NCBI RefSeq assembly: GCF_023053635.1
Contig: NC_086180.1
Span: 92,233,447 to 92,297,446 of the forward strand
Length of the DNA: 64,000 bases
Source of the DNA: Elgaria multicarinata webbii
Taxonomy: Eukaryota; Chordata; Lepidosauria; Squamata; Anguidae
Direction of reading: 5' to 3'
The translations under genes were made by a program, and so were the position numbers. Below are positions 11,904 through 23,200 of the stretch, piece after piece. The notes below the pieces were generated by a model, which did no database searches, was not told where the DNA came from, and saw only the letters and a list, made by a program, of their open reading frames with translations. Numbering within the stretch: the stretch's first letter is position 1; each line of letters begins with the position of its first letter.

Positions 11904-12236
11904 CTGATAGCACTCTTCAAATACTTGAAAGGTTGTCGCACAGAGGAGGGCCAGGATCTCTTCTCGATCCTCCCAGAGTGCAGGACACGGAATAACGGGC
12001 TCAAGTTGAAGGAAGCCAGATTCCGGCTGGACATCAGGAAAAACTTCCTGACTGTTAGAGCAGTACGACAGTGGAACCAGCTACCTAGGGAGGTTGTGGT
12101 CTCTCCCACACTAGAGGCATTCAAGAGGCAACTGGACAGCCATCTGTTAAGGACACTTTAGGGTGGATTCCTGCATTGAGCAGGGGGTTGGACTCGATGG
12201 CCTTGTAGGCCCCTTCCAACTCTGCTATTCTATGAT
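11904..12236 (+). mobile_element. CR1 LINE, 5'-truncated 3' end
   Basis: Encodes the CR1 ORF2 C-terminus in frame from [18 protein letters not shown] through the stop at 12159, then the CR1 3' UTR with ATTCCTGCATTGAGCAGGGG and a terminal CTGCTATTCTATGATCTG. The upstream open frame fuses it to unrelated CCT-repeat sequence by chance. Confidence 0.9.
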
Positions 12237-13372
12237 CTGTTTTTAACAGGCCAGTGGACGCAGTTCACAGTAGCTTGTCTCCAGAAAGCCCTTTTTGGTT
12301 TGTTTTTCTAAGGACGTCTTCCCTCCTCTCCTGACTACCGGCAGCAAAACTGCTTTTTCCTGCTGCCTACAGAATTATGTGGGGAGTGGATGTAACAACA
12401 ATAGGAACATGGGCAAGTATTTTGCAATACACAAAATGTGGTCGAGACACACATTAGTTAGTCATCTTGAAAAGTTATAAACTGCAATAGTAATAGCCCT
12501 TGCTATAAGATGCATTAAGGAAGAAATTTAAGCGCAGCAACTGTATCACACTTGCCCGCCAGATGGCACCACAACTATGCCAAATTATAACTAAAATAAC
12601 ATTCATTTTTTGGAAGACAAAGGGGTCATGGGTGGACCAAGAACATTATTTAACTCATTCCTTTACAACTGCATCAATCAGATAGACATAAAGACAGCAC
12701 ACGGAGGCCTTCTGGGGCCTTTTCACAAAATTGTTTTCTTTAGGTGGTGGAGGTGGTATTTGTGCATTATACATGCAGCCCCTTATTTGTTGTGTGTGGT
12801 CCAGGAATCTCTCTTCAAAGGCAGAGCTTCTTTTTCAGGGATATCATCCCATTTCTGAGCACTGAACGCTCAATCCTTGGTACATCTAGACAGCCCTTCC
12901 TATGGAATGGGGTTACGTGAGTGTTGCAGGCACATACTGGACACTGTGCAGGACATGAAGGCTGGCAAGCAACACATACTTGAGGGTGAGCACGCCCCCC
13001 AATCCCCACCCTTCTGTTGGGCCACTCTAGCGGGAAACACCCCCAACTACCCTGAAAAAGACACAAGACACAACCCCAGAAATGCCCCGCCATTTTAAGA
13101 CTCCATTCTTCATGTTTTCTTATTCAAGTTCATGTGAAGGGCTGAGGCCCATATCCACCTGGACTCAAAAAAGAGGACAAGAGATTTTACTATTATTGGC
13201 TTTGAATTAGAACTTGTGGGATTATTGGCTAAAAGGTTCAAGCTAACAGGGGCGTGCAGTTCGTGATCAGCTAGTGAAATGTTCAGGGTTTATCACAGCT
13301 TTAACTTTCAAGAAAGTGACAAATATACTATGAAGTAAAGTTTCTAAAAAGGCTGGACAGGGTAACTTCTTA

Positions 13373-13424
<52 letters not shown>

Positions 13425-13507
13425 GCAAGCACTCAGAATATATCATACTCTTGTGCTGATCCCATTCATTCTTTCGTTCTTCCACTGCACCTGAGGGCAA
13501 CAAGCTA
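12237..13507. other. intergenic stretch with (AT)n tract
   Basis: No gene or family recognised except a (TA)n microsatellite at about 13374-13424. Confidence 0.4.
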
Positions 13508-13515
13508 GTTTACAG

Positions 13516-15833
13516 TAGGGCTGTGCTCCGCTCCGTTTCAGGGCAGAGCCGAAGCGAAGCCGGGGCGGGGCAAAGCACCGCGAAGCGGACTGCCCGTTTG
13601 TGGATCGATCCACTTGTTGTGAAGCTCCGCCCGCCATTTTGGAAGTTTTTCCCCATAAGATTGCATTGCACAAAATGAGCGCGTATAACTTTTTTGTTTT
13701 TCAAGCTGCAACCCTGAAACTTACTCTGCTTAGAGAGTGATGATTGGGGGGTCATTTGTGTCGACTTTCAGAAGTTTTCATCGTGCGGTTTGCTTGCTAT
13801 TAATTTTTATAGAATGGCTAAAACGGGAGGGGGGAAGCGCTTTTTTCCCACCTTGATGATTGACAGATTCAGCGCCCTGATGTGAAGCATCCTCCAATCC
13901 CAATGTTGGAGGGGGGGGGGGAATAAGCAAAACAGGATACTTAGTAACTTAGGATACTAGTTAGTAACTTTGATTTCTTTGTCTTTCGATCAAACTTTTT
14001 TCAGTGTTTTGAAGCAGTAGCCCCAGTAAACTCACACACACAACCTTAAATCATATACTAAGTAAAATAACAGATAGGCAACACACCACTGCAAGGTACC
14101 CACCATAACCTTGGGGAACAACTGAATAGATGTGGTGCAAGAGGATGATGTCCATATGGCATGTGGACGTGCCCAGTGCACACTGCCCTGCCTTGGGGGT
14201 CATCAGAACCCTTGAAAAAGTAGCCAGTGGAAAAGCCAATGAGTTGCACGAGTTGAAGTGTGATGTGGCTTCTCAAAGGCAGGTACCTAGACAGGACCAG
14301 GCGAATGAGTCCACTTTCCTCTTGCTGGTAATAAAGTCAGACAAAGCCTTTTTTAAAAAAATTCTTGTTGTTGTGATTACTAGATTCAGCAACACTACTG
14401 CTTTTAATTCCACCCCTCCTGTGTTTATTTGTTTATTAAATTTATACCAGCCCATAGCCAAAGCTCTCCTGGCTTTCCCTCTTCAGTGAAGTCAGGCAGG
14501 CTTTCACTGTGGTTTAAGTTCTTATTATTGTTGTGATTATTATTAATATTAGTACTGTTATTATTATTATTATTGTTTAATAATGGCTGTGGTCACAGTG
14601 CAGTCAATCAACTCTGAAGCAAGGAAGACAAAGGTTTACTCTTATCCTCCTAGCCCCCTATTAGTTATGGGATGCAAAAGGCATCTCTCTGTGCTGTTCC
14701 CACCTCACAGGGCTGGTTTGCATTACTGGCTTTGAATGGCCTGGAAATTGGAAACAATCCTTGGCCACTTATTTGTGCCCCCAGAAATGTCTGCTGCATG
14801 CCTGCCTTCCCGCCTCTGCCTGGGTGTTGTCGTTGTGGGGTATTGGGATCTGCTGGGACTTACTTTCCCATAGATCTATGGCATAGTCGTACATCGTGTG
14901 CGTGTAGCACCTCTCTGCCTGCCTCTCTGCCCTGCTGGTGCCTAGATGTAGATGGGCTGTGTGGGTCAACCCCACAAGCCTCTTGCATGCTTGCTCCCAG
15001 TGCTTCAGGGGCATAGCCGCCGCCTGCTACCTCTCCTCTTCTGTGCCCGCCTTACAGGGCTGGTTTGTGTGTGTCTTACTTTGACTCAGGGCATTAGTCC
15101 TTCCTTCCTCATGATGAAAAGGCAGCTGCATTGTGCTCACCCTGTTTAGCATTTCTTGAAGTTCCATGTGTGTGCATTTTTGAAGTGTTTAACCTAAGAT
15201 GAAGATTCTTATTTAGATATATCTTTAAAAATTCCCCAAAAATTAGGGGATGCTCGGATTTGCTTCAAACTTGGCATGAATGTGGATACATTTCTAAGGT
15301 CTCATGGTGCCAGTTTTGTCTGTTTCTAACTTGAAAAGTGATGGAGATGTTTAAAGGTTTGTTAATTGGGGTTAGGGTTGAGGCTTAAAACATTATTAAT
15401 TCCCTAAAAATCAGGGCATGCTCGGATTTCCTTCAAACTCAGCATGAATAAGGATCAAGGAGGAAGCTGTGATGGTGCCCATTTTCAAATTTCTAACTGG
15501 AAAAATGACAGATAATAACTGCATTTCTGAGAATGGGGGGGATATTAGAAATATTCCCAAAAAATCAGGGGATGCTCGGATTTCCTTCAAACTTGGCATG
15601 AATGTGGATACTTTTCGAAGGTCTCATGGTGACAATTTTGATGTTTCTAACTTGAAAACTAAAAAAGTTATAGGCATTTGACATTTTCAATGCAAGTCTA
15701 TGGGGGAAAACACGGAGCTCCAATCCGGATCCGGAGCCCTGCAGCGGAGCGGATCAACGCAGGGTGGAGTGGACCCGATCCATAAGTAGCGGATTGGGAT
15801 CCAGAGAGGATCAAGGGTCCATGCACAGCCCTA
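13516..15833 (+). mobile_element. complete non-autonomous hAT transposon, 2318 bp
   Basis: Terminal inverted repeats TAGGGCTGTGC at the left and GCACAGCCCTA at the right, bounded by a perfect 8-bp target duplication GTTTACAG (13508-13515 and 15834-15841). 8-bp duplications are the hAT signature. Subterminal left sequence is rich in CCGCTCC. The right third carries three units of a ~155-168-bp repeat (GGGGATGCTCGGATTTGC at about 15243, variants at 15412 and 15565). Middle sequence matches the larger copy at 21179-25738 in the opposite orientation. No transposase ORF. An inverted L2-like tail (14423-14475) is nested inside. Confidence 0.9.
14423..14475 (-). mobile_element. L2-like tail nested in hAT element
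   Basis: GTTTATTAAATTTATACC and CCATAGCCAAAGCTCTC are the inverted L2-like 3' tail. It arrived after the hAT element it interrupts. Confidence 0.55.
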
Positions 15834-15841
15834 GTTTACAG

Positions 15842-17300
15842 GGTGCCAGGCAGGCCGTGGGGGGCACAGAGCTCTGTCCCCTAAAACCTCACTGCCGTTC
15901 CCCAGCCTCTGCTGCAGCCTAAGGCAATGGGTTGGGCAGGCCCCATTGTATTCAGGCTTCTTAGATTGTTCTCTAGGGTCATGGCAGCTGAGAGCCATGA
16001 GTATGCAATCCCTCAGAAATGGTGTTTCTCTTTGTCCTGAAGAAATTAGGTGAAATGTTCCCCACGTTCTTTCCCCAGAAATGGGGTACAGAATTTTGGG
16101 AGGCTATTTGCACACAGCTCTAAAACAAACAAAATACTTATATATTTATTTATTTAAATTGTAATCAAAAAGTGATCAGTCCCCTAACAACTGATGCCTA
16201 AACAGCTGTTATATAAAATCAATTAATACAACAAACAAGCAAAAGATGACAGGGAAACAGACATCTAGATTTAAAAGTGCAGACAAAGCCATTCATCTGG
16301 ATTTGCTAGTTCACAGATAAACTTATTTTCCGATGTCAGCAGGGTCAGAAGTGACAGCTGCCCATTGAAATCAACGAAAAAATTCAAAATGTTACTTAGC
16401 TGTAACTCCACCATCCAAACCCCCAAAAGGTAGCGGCAAAGAGCCAAGTTCCTGCTTAGTCAGTATGCTTGACCCAACTTTCCCAAGTTGGTCTGGCACG
16501 GTGCCTCTCCAAAGGATCCCAACATGTCCATGTTGGTTGGGTGGACATGTACAGGCATGAGTCCTTGTACATGTATGCACAAGCACAGGCAATAAGACTC
16601 CTGTGAGGATTCCAGCTCCCATGGAGTCAGCTGTCTGAAGGAACAATTTTGCCGCACGAGCAGCCCCTGCCCTCCTGGGCTAGACATTATCCGGACTATT
16701 CATGAATTTAGTCTTGGAGGGGGAGGGGAATGGAGGCGTCCAGGAGGGGCTGGTTTTTCCAAGACATCCCTGAACCTGAACAAACAGGTGTAAGGTGGGA
16801 GAGCAGCTCCTTCGTTCAGTGGTAGATCTACATGTGAAACACACATACACACCCGCCGAGACGATAAACAACTTTACTGAAACACGTTTGTAAGCTACCT
16901 TTTACTAGGTCAACCACCTTTTGTTGAAACACAGCACACACCTGTTCCAGATAATAAAAATTGCCATTTGGAAGGAGCTGCAGCTGGAAGTGAGACCAAG
17001 GACAGCCCTGCAGGGAAGTTCACATGGAATACTTCAGGCCAGGCTCTGAATGGTTTGCAGCAACGGAATGGTGCATTGTTGTCCAGAGGTATGAGCAGTC
17101 TACTCTTAATATTGGAGGTCAGAGGTGAGGCCAATTTGGATTCCACCACCACCCCCTCCAAAAATCCTCTCCGGTTTCTTCAACTCAAGACATCCTCCCA
17201 AGCCAAATCCAGGACTAACTTGCATACAGAAACCTCATATTCCATTGACTTGCATGCAGACAGGATGCATTTCTAAGCGTTTAAAAAGCACATAAAAATC
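15842..17300. other. intergenic stretch, little recognised
   Basis: A block at 16010-16120 (GAAATGTTCCCCACGTTC, then TTGCACACAG) resembles 5690-5800. Otherwise no gene or family assigned. Confidence 0.35.
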
Positions 17301-17302
17301 TA

Positions 17303-17425
17303 GTCCAGGGACAGGCAAGATGGACCCCTCCAGATGTTCTGGGCCTTCTCCCATAAGCCCCTTCAACATGACCAGCCATCAAGGATCATGGGCAGCAGAT
17401 TGCCTACCTTTGGCTAGTCTAACAA
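17303..17425. mobile_element. hAT-type palindromic MITE remnant
   Basis: GGACAGGCAAGATGGACCCC, CTCCAGATGTTCTGG, and GGATCATGGGCAGCAG belong to the widespread element built on CTCCAGATGTT...GGGAGTTGTAG. Related copies are at 26838-26983 and 29515-29612. Degraded. Confidence 0.5.
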
Positions 17426-18129
17426 GCAGCAGCTGGTCAGGGCTTCCTTGATTTAATTGGACTACTGCCTGGTGAACTGTGTTGCCTTCCCGTTTTTTCC
17501 CAACAAGCCACTGGAGAATGAAGAGGAAACTCTGTGATCCAATGCAAAATTCTCTACTTGCACCCTCTCTCACCAATGGGGAGAAACTAGCTTGTGCCAA
17601 GCTTCACTCTCATTGGAGTTCAAATCTCCTTGCAACCTTTACAGAAACTAAACCTCAGGCCTTCGTGCGTGTGAAGTGACAGGCTCAGCCGCTGTACATG
17701 CCCCTGGGAGCTGGGGCTGGAATCTCTCTTCCTTCAGCCACTACGCTTCTGGGGGAACCCTGCTTGAGCCCAAGTAGCCTCCTGACCTCTGTGCCTGGCT
17801 TCGCCCTTCCTGTTGTGATTGGTCACCACCCCTTCCTGCCTCTAAGCAGCCTCTCCTTCTTGCACAGCTTGCAAAGTCCATTCCTTACGGTGTCCCTGAC
17901 TGTTCTTGCACCCCCCTAATATTTCTGCTACCTGTACCTCCTCACCCCTATCTCATTCGCGTGGACCACTCAACCCACTCATCCAAGGAGCAAGGCCCAA
18001 TCCTGGAGTCCCCCAGAACACCCCCCCCCAAGGGATACTGACACCACAGAAGGTTCTAGACCACTTTAGAGTGTGATGGAGAAGTGCCAGGCATGTACTG
18101 GTATTGCTTCATTTAAAACACATACACAG
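17426..18129. other. intergenic stretch downstream of NECAP1
   Basis: C+T-rich sequence at 17700-18040, no gene recognised. The 73-residue open frame at 17698 has no family match. Confidence 0.4.
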
Positions 18130-20241
18130 CAGAAATACATGCTTTTCCAATTTTATTCTTGATTTTATTTGCTACCATTGAACCAGTACATCTTATGCTT
18201 TATATACATATACACGAAGTTTTACTTCATTTTGTGCCAGTACATTATATATTATCTTGATAATACTAGTTTTTTTAAAAAAAAACAGAGGGAGAGACTC
18301 CTGATTATCTCTTTGGGGTATCTAATTTCTTGACGTCTGAACACAAAATTATTGAAATGACAGGACCTGTCACTGATATGGAATATTCAGCCAAATTCTA
18401 GAATTGTTGGCCTGGCATATATGATACCACACAAAAAGGAGCTTAAAGTGGATGGGAAACAGTTTACAACCAACCAGTAGTAAAATAAAGAAGATGGAGA
18501 TATACAACTAGTTCTAGGAACAGATAAGCTTAAGAATAAGGTGGTGGTAGAAGTGATGAATAACTGGGCATTTAAAGCATGTATTGAGACGTGCATAAAA
18601 TGTTTAAAAGTATTTCCTCCCCAATTATTCATGGACCAGGTTCCTCTCTGCTGTTCTGGCATTAAGGAATTGTCAAGTACATGAGCAAAGGAGAAACATC
18701 AGAAGATTATTCATACGTGCGCTAATTCAACCACCTAAGAGCACCAAACCATGGGGTAACAGAGGACACCACCTATGTGTACATACACAGGCCGCCAGGT
18801 GATATTGGCATCACAAGAAGAGCCCACTGTGAAACTTACAAATCTAGCGTTCTGCAATAATGTGGTCTTTTTGCTGAAGGGCCAAGCAAAGCAGGTGCTT
18901 TTTTTGTTTTTTAGCCATTTCCAGTCCATAAAGTGCAATGAAGGGGGGAGGGGGGCAAAGGCAAACCTACACAACAACCTGAGCATCTCAGGACAGGAAA
19001 GGATGGAGATTGAATAAAATAAAAAACCTTTGCACAGAATGTGGGCTGAGGAAGGGACAATGCCCCCAAAGCCTTCATGATCCACTCATATTTGCTAGGG
19101 AGAAACTATTAACATGAAACAAGTTAAATCACACTGGCCAGAAAGTACAATCCAAAAGTTAAATCCCTCAAGCACTGATATTCATTTTTGGAAGTTCGCA
19201 CAGTGGCATTTCTGTTGCTTTGGTCAATTGGTCAATCTTCCATTAAGCCATAAGCAAGCAGTGAAGCATTTGGACTTCTTTTACATTAGCTGACAGTTCC
19301 CAAATGCAGACATCACACCAAACGGAGGTCAGAGTTGAGCTGCCTTATCGAGATACAGGATTCCTAGAAGAACCAGGACAGCTGCTGCTCCCTGGTGGGC
19401 AGAAGCATTGCTATGGTTCCCTGTAAGGATGGAGGCAACAGTTTCTGGCATGTTGCTGCTATTTCTACACATTTCCAGTTTTAAAAGGTTCCACAACGTA
19501 TATTTAGTGCTAGGGATGTGGGGGCAGGCAGGGGAAAAGTCAGGGATATTTGCAGATGCTCGATCAGTAGGAAACAAGGGTGATGAAAGTCAAAATGCAC
19601 CATAGATAGGCTGACGCATAGACCTCCATCTTCCCTTCCCTACCACAGATATAATGGGAGGGAAAAAAACATTTGAGGAAGGGCTGAATTAATTCCATGA
19701 TAAAGATGCTATGACAAAGCAACCCGTTCCAGGATTACTACTTTAAGAATGGCTTTTGTTTTCCTCCTTGGTTGCTATACAAGAACTAGTGTCAAATACA
19801 CCATCACGATCTACCTGTGTTTGCTAAAATCATAACTGCTGTGGGAGATTTGGAGAAGAGAAAGGAGCTACACCTGGCTAGAAAAACCAAATGACAAGCC
19901 TAGTCTGCACAGCCTTCTCCTATCCCACACAGCATTAATTTAGTTTTCCTCTACAGCCATGAAGGAGGAAGGTAGATTTATAGAAGCTAGCCAGAGCCTT
20001 TCGCCTCTTCCAAAGTTACCCCAGGGCAGCATTCTGAAGCACTCCCAGCTTTCTGCCGTTCTGTTCCATGGGAGAAAAAACTATGAGTGTCAATGCAAAT
20101 GGAAACATGAACAAAAACAGGAAGATCGTCCAGAAATTGTGTTCTGACTGAAGAGCCAAGGACACCGGCACACTCCCGTCCCTCTTAGAGCCCGATGAGC
20201 CTCGGTCATTGGTCCGTTCCTACTGCACCAACTCAAAATCT
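18130..20241 (-). other. NECAP1: NECAP1 3' untranslated region (predicted extent)
   Basis: About 2.1 kb of unique sequence follows the stop. Two AATAAA signals on the minus strand lie at about 18152-18170, the first convincing pair downstream of the stop. Cleavage is therefore predicted near 18.13 kb. I see no dispersed repeat in this stretch, unlike the introns, which fits a transcribed 3' UTR. The end point is inferred. Confidence 0.5.
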
Positions 20242-20290
20242 TCAGAACTGGACCCAATTGGGGGGCTGAGGAGATTGGCTGGGAACTGTG
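20242..20290 (-). CDS. NECAP1: NECAP1 coding exon 8 and stop
   Basis: 49 nt after acceptor CCCCTAG, encoding [15 protein letters not shown] and TGA at 20244-20242. The terminal WVQF is the high-affinity motif for the AP-2 alpha-adaptin ear and closes the family match. Confidence 0.95.
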
Positions 20291-23200
20291 CTAGGGGGTG
20301 AAGAAAAGGCAGGAAAGTGTTAGTGAGGAGAGTGGCAGACTTTAGCCCTGGACCGTGGCGCTGTCGTGGACCTGGAAACTCTGGGACCTGCATGCCCAAA
20401 AATGCATTGCTCCCGCGTCTGTTTATGAAGATCATTGCGTTGGAATCTTAGTAGTGAAAGAGACAAGAACATCAGCAGGAAGGAACAAGGCCTTTTGCTG
20501 AATGAGGTTGCTCCAAGGCAGTGGAACAAGTTCACCAGGGGAGAGAGTTGCATCTCTGTTTGAAGAAGGGGGGGAAACCCACTTAGAGGAAGAAGTCTGG
20601 CTGATTAACTAATCTGGATGTCCCTTAATTCAGGAAGTTGTCTTCCTGTTTTATGATTTATTTGGAGTTTTCAATGTTGTACTTTAAGGTTTTTTAAAAT
20701 TTGGTTTGCTTGTTATTCCACCCCTGGCATTTGCACTCTTCACGATCTTCTTAGGCCAAGAGCCCGTCCCCGTCGTTTTCACAGCTACTTACCTGGATGC
20801 AGTGTTGAAGTCTCCCCAGAGGTCTGTTGTGGCTGGAACCACAGCAGGTGCAGGGGCCTTTGAAACAGCAGGTGGCAAGTCCAAGTCTAGAAGAATATCT
20901 GGTGGTCAAGAGAGGCAAACATTTATTTGTTATACTTCTGTATTAGAGCAACATACACAGACTTCCTTTTGCAGCCTTCCATTCCGCCGAATGCGTAAAA
21001 GGCTCAACTCCAGTGTTGCTGCAAGAAGAGGGGATTCTGCGCATTGTACATCAGGGACAGGCCAGCCACAGGCCCCTGGCCCTTTTTGTGGTCCCCCTCG
21101 TCTCCAAATTTGCAGTTCAGATTCGGTGGTGCAGTAGCAAAGGGAAACTGCAAATTTGCTTTAAAGCAAGGTATACGCTAGGGGTGTGCATGGACGCCCC
21201 GCTCCGCTTCACTTCCAGATCCGCGATTTGCGGATCGGCCTGCTTTGCTCCGCCCCCGCTCCGCCCATTTCCGCTCCGCTCGGAGCTCCGGATCGGAGCT
21301 CCATTCCCCCCCCCCAGGCTTGCATTGAAAGCTAAAAAAGTATATAACTTTTTTTCTGTTCAAGTTAGAAACCTCACGTTTGGCACCATGACACCTCATG
21401 GATGTATACACATGCACGCCAAGTTTCAAGGGAATCCCATCATCCCCTGATTTTTGGGGAATTTTTGAAAATCGGGCACCCCATTCACACCCCTTTCTAT
21501 AGCTCCATCAATTTGTACGCTAAAAATCTCAAACTCGCCACCATGAGAGCTTATCCAGGGACACACACGCACGCCCAGACTCAAGGCAGTCCCATCATCC
21601 CGTTTTTTGGCGCGGCTCTAACCTCTAACGCACCACCTATAACCCTAATTCACACCCCTTTCGATAGCTCCTTCAATTTGCATGTTATAAACCTTAAGCT
21701 CGGCACCATGATAGCTTATCCACGTGTCCACATGGACGCCAAGTTTCAAGGCAATCCCATCATCCCCTGATTTTTGGGGAATTTTTGAAAATCGGGCACC
21801 CTATTCACACCCCTTTCCATAGCTCCGTCAATTTGCATGTTAGAAACCTCAAACTCGGCACCATGATAGCTTATCCATGTGTCCACATGGACGCCCAGAC
21901 TCATAGAATCATAGAATAGCAGAGTTGGAAGGGGCCTACAAGGCCATCGAGTCCAACCCCCTGCTCAATGCAGGAATCCACCCTAAAGCATCCCTGACAG
22001 ATGGTTGTCCAGCTGCCTCTTGAAGGCCTCTAGTGTGGGAGAGCCCACAACCTCCCTAGGTAGCTGATTCCACCGTCGCACTGCTCTAACAGTCAGGAAG
22101 TTTTTCCTAATGTCCAGCCGGAATCTGGCTTCCTTTAACTTGAGCCCGTTATTCCGTGTCCTGCACTCTGGGAGGATCGAGAAGAGATCCTGGCCCTCCT
22201 CTGTGTGACAACGTTTTAAGTATTTGAAGAGTGCTATCATGTCTCTCCTCAATCTTCTCTTCTCCAGGCTAAACATGCCCAGTTCTTTCAGTCTCTCTTC
22301 ATAGGGCTTTGTTTCTAGACCTCTGATCATCCTGGTTGCCCTCTTCTGAACACGCTCCAGCTTGTCTGCGTCCTTCTTGAATTGTGGAGCCCAGAACTGG
22401 ATGCAATACTCTAGATGAGGCCTAACCAGGGCCGAATAGAGAGGAACCAGTACCTCACGTGATTTGGAAGCTATACTTCTATTAATGCAGCCCAAAATAG
22501 CATTTGCCTTTCTTGCAGCCATATCGCACTGTTGGCTCATATTCAGCTTGTGATCTACAACAATTCCAAGATCTTTCTCGTTTGTAGTATTGCTGAGCCA
22601 AGTGTCCCCCATCTTGTAACTGTGCATTTGGTTTCTATTCCCTAAATGTAGAACTTGGCATTTATCCCTATTAAATTTCATTCTGTTGTTTTCAGCAAGG
22701 CAATCCCATCATCCCCTGATTTTTGGCACGGCTTAAACTTTTTAACTCACCCCAAATCAAGTCCCATTCTACAACTACATCAATTTGCATGTCAGAAACC
22801 TATTCTTTGGTTCCATGACAGCTTACCCATGTGTCCACATGGACACCAAGTTTCAAGGCAATCCCATCATCCCCTGATGTTAGGGGAAGTTTTGAAAATC
22901 GAGCACTCCAGTATGTCAGGGATTTAAAGTTGCAATGCAGACAGTTCAATGGGGCCAGTTGAAAGGAAATCCCAACATGCCACGAGATAACCCTAAATCT
23001 TCTTCCACATTTGAAAAATGGATTATTGAACTTGATAAAGTCTAAGTGAGCGCAGGAAGGACTTCTCCCCTGAGTCAAAGCAAGACACATACACCATCCC
23101 TGCAAGGCGGGAAGGGGAGAAGGGAGGGAAGGCAGGCAGGCAGCATGCATTGTAGTGCCGCAAGGATGGCTTGAGCACTAACGCATAGCAACCAACCCGT

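Noticed and set aside
11775-12161. 128-codon frame that looks like a fusion of a Ser-rich N-terminus to a LINE protein
   Set aside because: The N-terminal part is a CCT repeat read through by chance into a truncated CR1 copy.
14672-15016. 114-codon Cys-rich frame in the smaller hAT element
   Set aside because: The matching part of the larger copy (about 23030-23530, minus) has a similar Cys/Pro-rich reading but with shifted frames, so it is GC-rich non-coding transposon sequence rather than a conserved small protein.
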